Source: Candidatus Poribacteria bacterium
GTDB taxonomy: Bacteria > Poribacteria > WGA-4E > UBA9662
Length of the DNA stretch: 7,474 nucleotides
Direction: 5' to 3'
NCBI GenBank assembly: GCA_002729015.1
Contig: PBVO01000013.1
Span: 1 to 7,474 of the forward strand
A model generated the notes under the pieces. The model was not told the DNA's origin. It made no database searches and worked only from the letters and a program-made list of their open reading frames with translations. Within the stretch, counting starts at the first letter, position 1, and each line of letters opens with the position of its first letter. The position numbers were made by a program, and so were the translations under genes. Shown here piece by piece: positions 4,529-7,474 of the stretch.

Positions 4529-5461
4529 TTATGCAGCCGCTTCAGCAGTCTCCATTTCGTATGAGTTGCAGGCACCTCTGAATTTGCACCGTGTGCAAAC
4601 TCTCTTGTCTTCTGCCGGCTTGAAAGACTCTTCAAGTGCCATGTTTCCCTCTGCATCCATCAGCAGACTCTTCATCTTTACAACCGATTCGAATATCTGC
4701 TCTTTAACCTTTCTGAAATCAACACCATCGCAGTGATGCTCTTTAATAACATCATGGTAGAGGTTATATTCCACCAGCCTCAGCAACTCTGCTTCAACAC
4801 CCCAAGTTTGGCTGGCATAAAGCGCATAGCACGCCAACTGCGCATCCGTAGCATCACTTAGCGTCTTTCCCGCCTTCCAGTCATATACATTCACCAAACC
4901 ATCTTCAATGACGCAATAATCCGGAGACACATAAACCTTTATTCCATCCAGCATGAAATAAGACAATTTTTCAATTTCAAGGATGTATTGAGCATCAGAA
5001 GATTTAAATTTCTCGAATAAATCCGAGTTCCAGAATACCCGCAAACAATGTTCTGCCTGTTCGGATATTTCCTTCCACTCAGATCGGCTTACCGGTTCAA
5101 AGTAAACATGCTCGGAAAAACCACAGTATTGTTTTGGATTATTATTGTATTTTCCATCAACTGAATTTTTATAATCCTTCCTCATGCTCTCAATCATTTC
5201 TTCATTAATATTTTCAAATGTGTCTAAAATTTCTCCATTTTTTATTTTTGAAAGCAAGGATTCTATGGTTTTATGAACTACCGTACCAATCCACATTTTT
5301 CGGTTGGTTAGATTTTTAAGTACATACAGCTTTCTTATGCGTTCGGAGGCATTCTTTTCCCATCCACCCCAGGATCCATAATAATGGTAATAATATTTTA
5401 GTTGGCACTCTGAAAAAAGCCTGTCACGTGAATGCGACCAGGAAAATTCATTTACAAGCAT
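4529..5461 (-). CDS. PD-(D/E)XK nuclease, RecB/AddB/Cas4-like, with four-cysteine cluster
   Basis: I start the gene at ATG 5461 (310 residues); the frame is open to TTG 5479 (316), and neither start has a clear ribosome-binding site. Residues are numbered from the TTG. The N-terminus (13-34) has SWSHSRDRLFSEC and a Tyr-rich stretch, as in PDDEXK_1 nucleases. The motifs then run in order: H69 in GTVVH, D187 in SPDY, D200-W-K202 (the catalytic D-x-K) and Q214 with Y218 (QxxxY). C25 together with C295, C298 and C304 fits the split iron-sulfur cluster site of AddB and Cas4. Such enzymes are metal-dependent exonucleases or helicase-associated nucleases, acting in recombination, DNA repair, spacer capture or phage replication. 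No helicase domain or cas gene is nearby. It follows the integrase on the same strand with an 84-bp gap and converges on the DUF932 gene. Confidence 0.8.
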   Translation of the reverse strand: MLVNEFSWSHSRDRLFSECQLKYYYHYYGSWGGWEKNASERIRKLYVLKNLTNRKMWIGTVVHKTIESLLSKIKNGEILDTFENINEEMIESMRKDYKNSVDGKYNNNPKQYCGFSEHVYFEPVSRSEWKEISEQAEHCLRVFWNSDLFEKFKSSDAQYILEIEKLSYFMLDGIKVYVSPDYCVIEDGLVNVYDWKAGKTLSDATDAQLACYALYASQTWGVEAELLRLVEYNLYHDVIKEHHCDGVDFRKVKEQIFESVVKMKSLLMDAEGNMALEESFKPAEDKRVCTRCKFRGACNSYEMETAEAAA

Positions 5462-5488
5462 TTTTATTTTATTTTTCAATTACTAAAT

Positions 5489-5517
5489 GTAGTATTTATT
5501 TTGATTTTGGAGTTCAA
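5489..5517 (-). promoter_or_regulatory. Weak promoter candidate upstream of the nuclease gene
   Basis: On the minus strand TTGAAC (5512-5517) and TACTAC (5489-5494) are separated by 17 bp in the AT-rich gap between the integrase stop and the nuclease start. The -10 match is poor, so the nuclease may equally rely on read-through from the integrase. Confidence 0.25.
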
Positions 5518-5545
5518 CATAAAATTCTGAATTAGAAAACATTTT

Positions 5546-7279
5546 TTATCTCAACATCGCCAAATTCCATTCTTGCTTAAGTCCTATCCAGTCGACGCCT
5601 TTGTATTCGATTTTACGAACCACATCATTGTAGAGCACTCTGGGTGTGTAAGCTTTTCCATAACGTCCAAAAGTTTCAGACGAAAGTGAGTGCCCAAGCA
5701 GTTCCGCTACCAACGTTTCAGTAATACGCTTCTGCTTCAAAGTGTTGGAAACCGTGTGTCTGAAGGAGTGAAAGCTCTTCTTGTCTGTCTTCACTCCACT
5801 ACGTGTAAGAAGAGTCTCGTTGAAAAAACGTCCCACGTTCTTTTTGTATCCTCCCACTCCTTTCTTCAGTTTAGGAAACAATCTTTCTTCACCCTTTTTA
5901 TTCAGCAGCTTTACATATTCCAATAAATTCAATTCCTTCAATACAGGGTGTATTGGTATGTTTCTTTTGGAAGGTAGATTTTTTAAACTCTTATCTTCAG
6001 TATCCTCATTGATATCGAAATACCATATTCCACTCACATCACGTTTCACATCATTTAAATGCAACTGCGAAATTTCTGTAAGCCTTGCTCCGGTAAATAC
6101 TCCAATTAGAGGAATCCAGTAATAGGCATTTTTTCTTTTGTTAACTGTATATTTGAGATATTCATCCGGGTAAAATATCTTTGTTAAATCTTCCAAAGTG
6201 AATGCATCTTTTTCTTCTGAATCTCTTTGCTTGATTTTAATTTTCAATCCTGAAAAATAGTTCATCTCCAAATAATTATTTCTTCTACTCCACTCTATAA
6301 ATGAAGATATATTTCCTAAATAATTATTTGCTGTTTGAACTGACATCGATTCTATATTATTCATTGATAATATTTCATTAATGTTTTTATTTTTGTATTC
6401 ACTTATTTTTCTTTTGTTTGCTGGTAACTGAATTATTGTTTCTTTAAATTTTCTTGCTTTCTGTGCATTTAGATTCCTCATTGGAATATCTCCTACTACT
6501 TCTATAAGCAATTCAATATATTGTCTGTAAGTATTTTCAGTTTTTTCTTTGAATGAACCTGCCTGATTCTTTTCTTTAATAAATGCTTCCAATGCATCAC
6601 TGATCCTAGTTTCATCATCAGCTTGAATGTCTATATTGCCTGGTGGTGAGGCTATTGATTCTATTTGCGGCGAGGTCACTTCATCGTGAATCGAGTCAGA
6701 AATGTCATAAACTGACTGTTGATCACCAGACAACAACTCCATTTTGTATTCAAACTGCTTTTCCAGTGCTTTGACGAAGTTCATTCGCAGCATTCTGTAA
6801 TCAACAGACTTTGTGTCCATTTCAATGGAGTTTTTCTCAAAGATCATCTCAAGCCGCTTGTCAATGATCCTGTTGAGTTTTTCATCTCCTGATTCAAGAC
6901 CAAGCCTGTATAGGTTCTTTAAAGTCTTTGTGAACTCAATTTCCTCCTCAACCTCTTTCTTTGAGTATGGATTGATTTTCAGCATGTCCTCGTTGGATTC
7001 AAGCACATACTTCTCAAGCTCTGCTTTGAGAATGGTTTTGATTTCATTGAGACTCAGATTGGCCATCGATGAATCCTGCTGAATCGTTTCAAAAAGAGTT
7101 TTCGCAAGTAAGGCAAGAACAGACGCTCTTTGCCTTGCCTGTCGGAAAATACCAGTTTTTAGTGAAATTTGAAACTGAGTCTGCTTTAAACTAGCTACCA
7201 GATCTTTCGGAATGACGGAACGGAAATGATAACAACTGGACGAAGACGGTTTAACAAGGAAGGAAGGGGATTTTTTCAT
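5546..7279 (-). CDS. int: Tyrosine recombinase (integrase), DUF6538-type long N-terminus
   Basis: A 577-residue phage-type integrase. The catalytic set is complete: R399 in TGARLTEI, K433 in the hairpin before PSKRNIPIHP, H504-x-x-R507 (HSFRHT), H530 in LLGHS and nucleophile Y540 in FGRYGKAY. A SAM-like core-binding domain lies around residues 225-335. Before it, a long helical, Glu/Lys-rich region (about 60-190) and an N-terminal YHFRSVIP segment (17-24) resemble the DUF6538 arm-binding module of large integrases. It catalyses strand exchange between the element's attP and a chromosomal attB. The gene lies directly off the 3' end of tRNA-Leu, transcribed in the same direction, the usual position for integrases that use a tRNA 3' end as attB. 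Start ATG 7279 has only a weak AGG very close to it, inside the palindrome at 7282-7312. The core-domain coding DNA (about 5900-6600) is clearly more AT-rich than the DUF932 gene. Confidence 0.93.
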   Translation of the reverse strand: MKKSPSFLVKPSSSSCYHFRSVIPKDLVASLKQTQFQISLKTGIFRQARQRASVLALLAKTLFETIQQDSSMANLSLNEIKTILKAELEKYVLESNEDMLKINPYSKKEVEEEIEFTKTLKNLYRLGLESGDEKLNRIIDKRLEMIFEKNSIEMDTKSVDYRMLRMNFVKALEKQFEYKMELLSGDQQSVYDISDSIHDEVTSPQIESIASPPGNIDIQADDETRISDALEAFIKEKNQAGSFKEKTENTYRQYIELLIEVVGDIPMRNLNAQKARKFKETIIQLPANKRKISEYKNKNINEILSMNNIESMSVQTANNYLGNISSFIEWSRRNNYLEMNYFSGLKIKIKQRDSEEKDAFTLEDLTKIFYPDEYLKYTVNKRKNAYYWIPLIGVFTGARLTEISQLHLNDVKRDVSGIWYFDINEDTEDKSLKNLPSKRNIPIHPVLKELNLLEYVKLLNKKGEERLFPKLKKGVGGYKKNVGRFFNETLLTRSGVKTDKKSFHSFRHTVSNTLKQKRITETLVAELLGHSLSSETFGRYGKAYTPRVLYNDVVRKIEYKGVDWIGLKQEWNLAMLR

Positions 7280-7281
7280 GA

Positions 7282-7312
7282 CCTGAGTGTGACATCAAAT
7301 GTGACAGTCAGG
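7282..7312. promoter_or_regulatory. 31-bp imperfect palindrome at the integrase start (operator or RNA hairpin)
   Basis: The arms, CCTGA-N-TGT-N-ACAT and ATGT-N-ACA-N-TCAGG, match at 12 of 14 positions around a 3-bp centre. The word TGTGACA is also a direct repeat (7288-7294 and 7300-7306, 12 bp apart). The palindrome ends 2 bp before the integrase ATG. As DNA it suits a dimeric repressor or excisionase; as RNA it would fold the AGG next to the start codon into a stem and limit translation. Confidence 0.5.
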
Positions 7313-7383
7313 CTAAAAATACTCCTATATCAGTGTTTTTTAGTTTTTTAAACTATTGATATTATTTATTAAATATACCGTAT

Positions 7384-7425
7384 TGGTGCCGTAGAAGGGA
7401 GTCGAACCCCCACGTCCAAATGGAC
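7384..7425. other. Presumed attachment region (3' half of tRNA-Leu)
   Basis: The integrase gene abuts the 3' end of tRNA-Leu. In such elements the crossover normally lies in the T-arm/acceptor part of the tRNA, which the element's end regenerates. The exact core cannot be set because no second identical copy of this sequence was found in the window. The outer limit given here is approximate. Confidence 0.45.
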
Positions 7426-7470
7426 ACTAGACCCTGAACCTAGCGCGTCTACCAATTCCGCCACTACGGC
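7384..7470 (-). tRNA. tRNA-Leu(CAG)
   Basis: A complete 87-nt gene including the encoded CCA (7384-7386). The acceptor stem pairs GCCGTAG with CTACGGC (7464-7470 with 7388-7394). The D-arm contains AATTGGTAGAC. The anticodon stem CTAGG/TCTAG encloses loop TTCAGGG, with anticodon CAG at 7434-7436. The long variable arm (GTCC-ATTT-GGAC) marks a class II tRNA, and the T-loop is TTCGACT with two G-T pairs in its stem. It reads CUG leucine codons. The integrase gene begins 104 bp downstream of its 3' end. Confidence 0.97.
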
Positions 7471-7474
7471 ATTC

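Noticed and set aside
7341..7355. TAGTTT-TTT-AAACTA hairpin as tRNA terminator
   Set aside because: The stem is all A/T but for one pair, and on the tRNA's strand it is followed by A-rich rather than T-rich sequence.

Overview
This window looks like one end of a small integrated mobile element. A complete tRNA-Leu(CAG) gene sits at the right edge. Directly off its 3' end, on the same strand, is a 577-residue tyrosine recombinase of the kind that inserts islands into tRNA genes. The remaining genes are accessory types: a RecB/AddB/Cas4-like nuclease with a cysteine cluster, a DUF932 protein of phage/plasmid type, and a ParA plus ribbon-helix-helix partition pair with an iteron array upstream. 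The host cannot be fixed from this window. The tRNA encodes its CCA tail, the DNA is moderately AT-rich, ribosome-binding sites are uneven and some start codons are uncertain. A Gram-negative such as a green sulfur bacterium or a deltaproteobacterium-like lineage is only a guess.

Layout. 1-155: C-terminal end of an unrecognised gene running in from outside. 156-1257: about 1.1 kb with no convincing gene but many hairpins and short direct repeats, including a TTGGTAGCA doublet and a GAGAGGAGTT doublet that may mark the far end of the element. 1258-2614 (minus): a ParA ATPase, a ribbon-helix-helix protein, a likely 47-residue protein and a doubtful further pair of tiny overlapping frames. 2615-3090: a control region with 45-bp repeats, a perfect 13-bp inverted repeat, a 110-bp stretch of about 16% GC and divergent promoter candidates. 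3091-4475 (plus): a 75-residue basic protein and DUF932. 4529-7279 (minus): the nuclease and the integrase, convergent with DUF932. 7282-7312: an imperfect palindrome against the integrase start. 7384-7470: the tRNA.

How the parts may work together. The integrase would insert and excise the element at the tRNA-Leu 3' end. ParA and the ribbon-helix-helix protein, with the iterons acting as centromere and operator, resemble a type Ib plasmid partition locus and could stabilise an excised circular form. The DUF932 protein and the nuclease may act on DNA during replication, recombination or defence, but their roles are inferred. No replication initiator, relaxase or conjugation gene is present, so the element is either incomplete in this window or dependent on helper functions.
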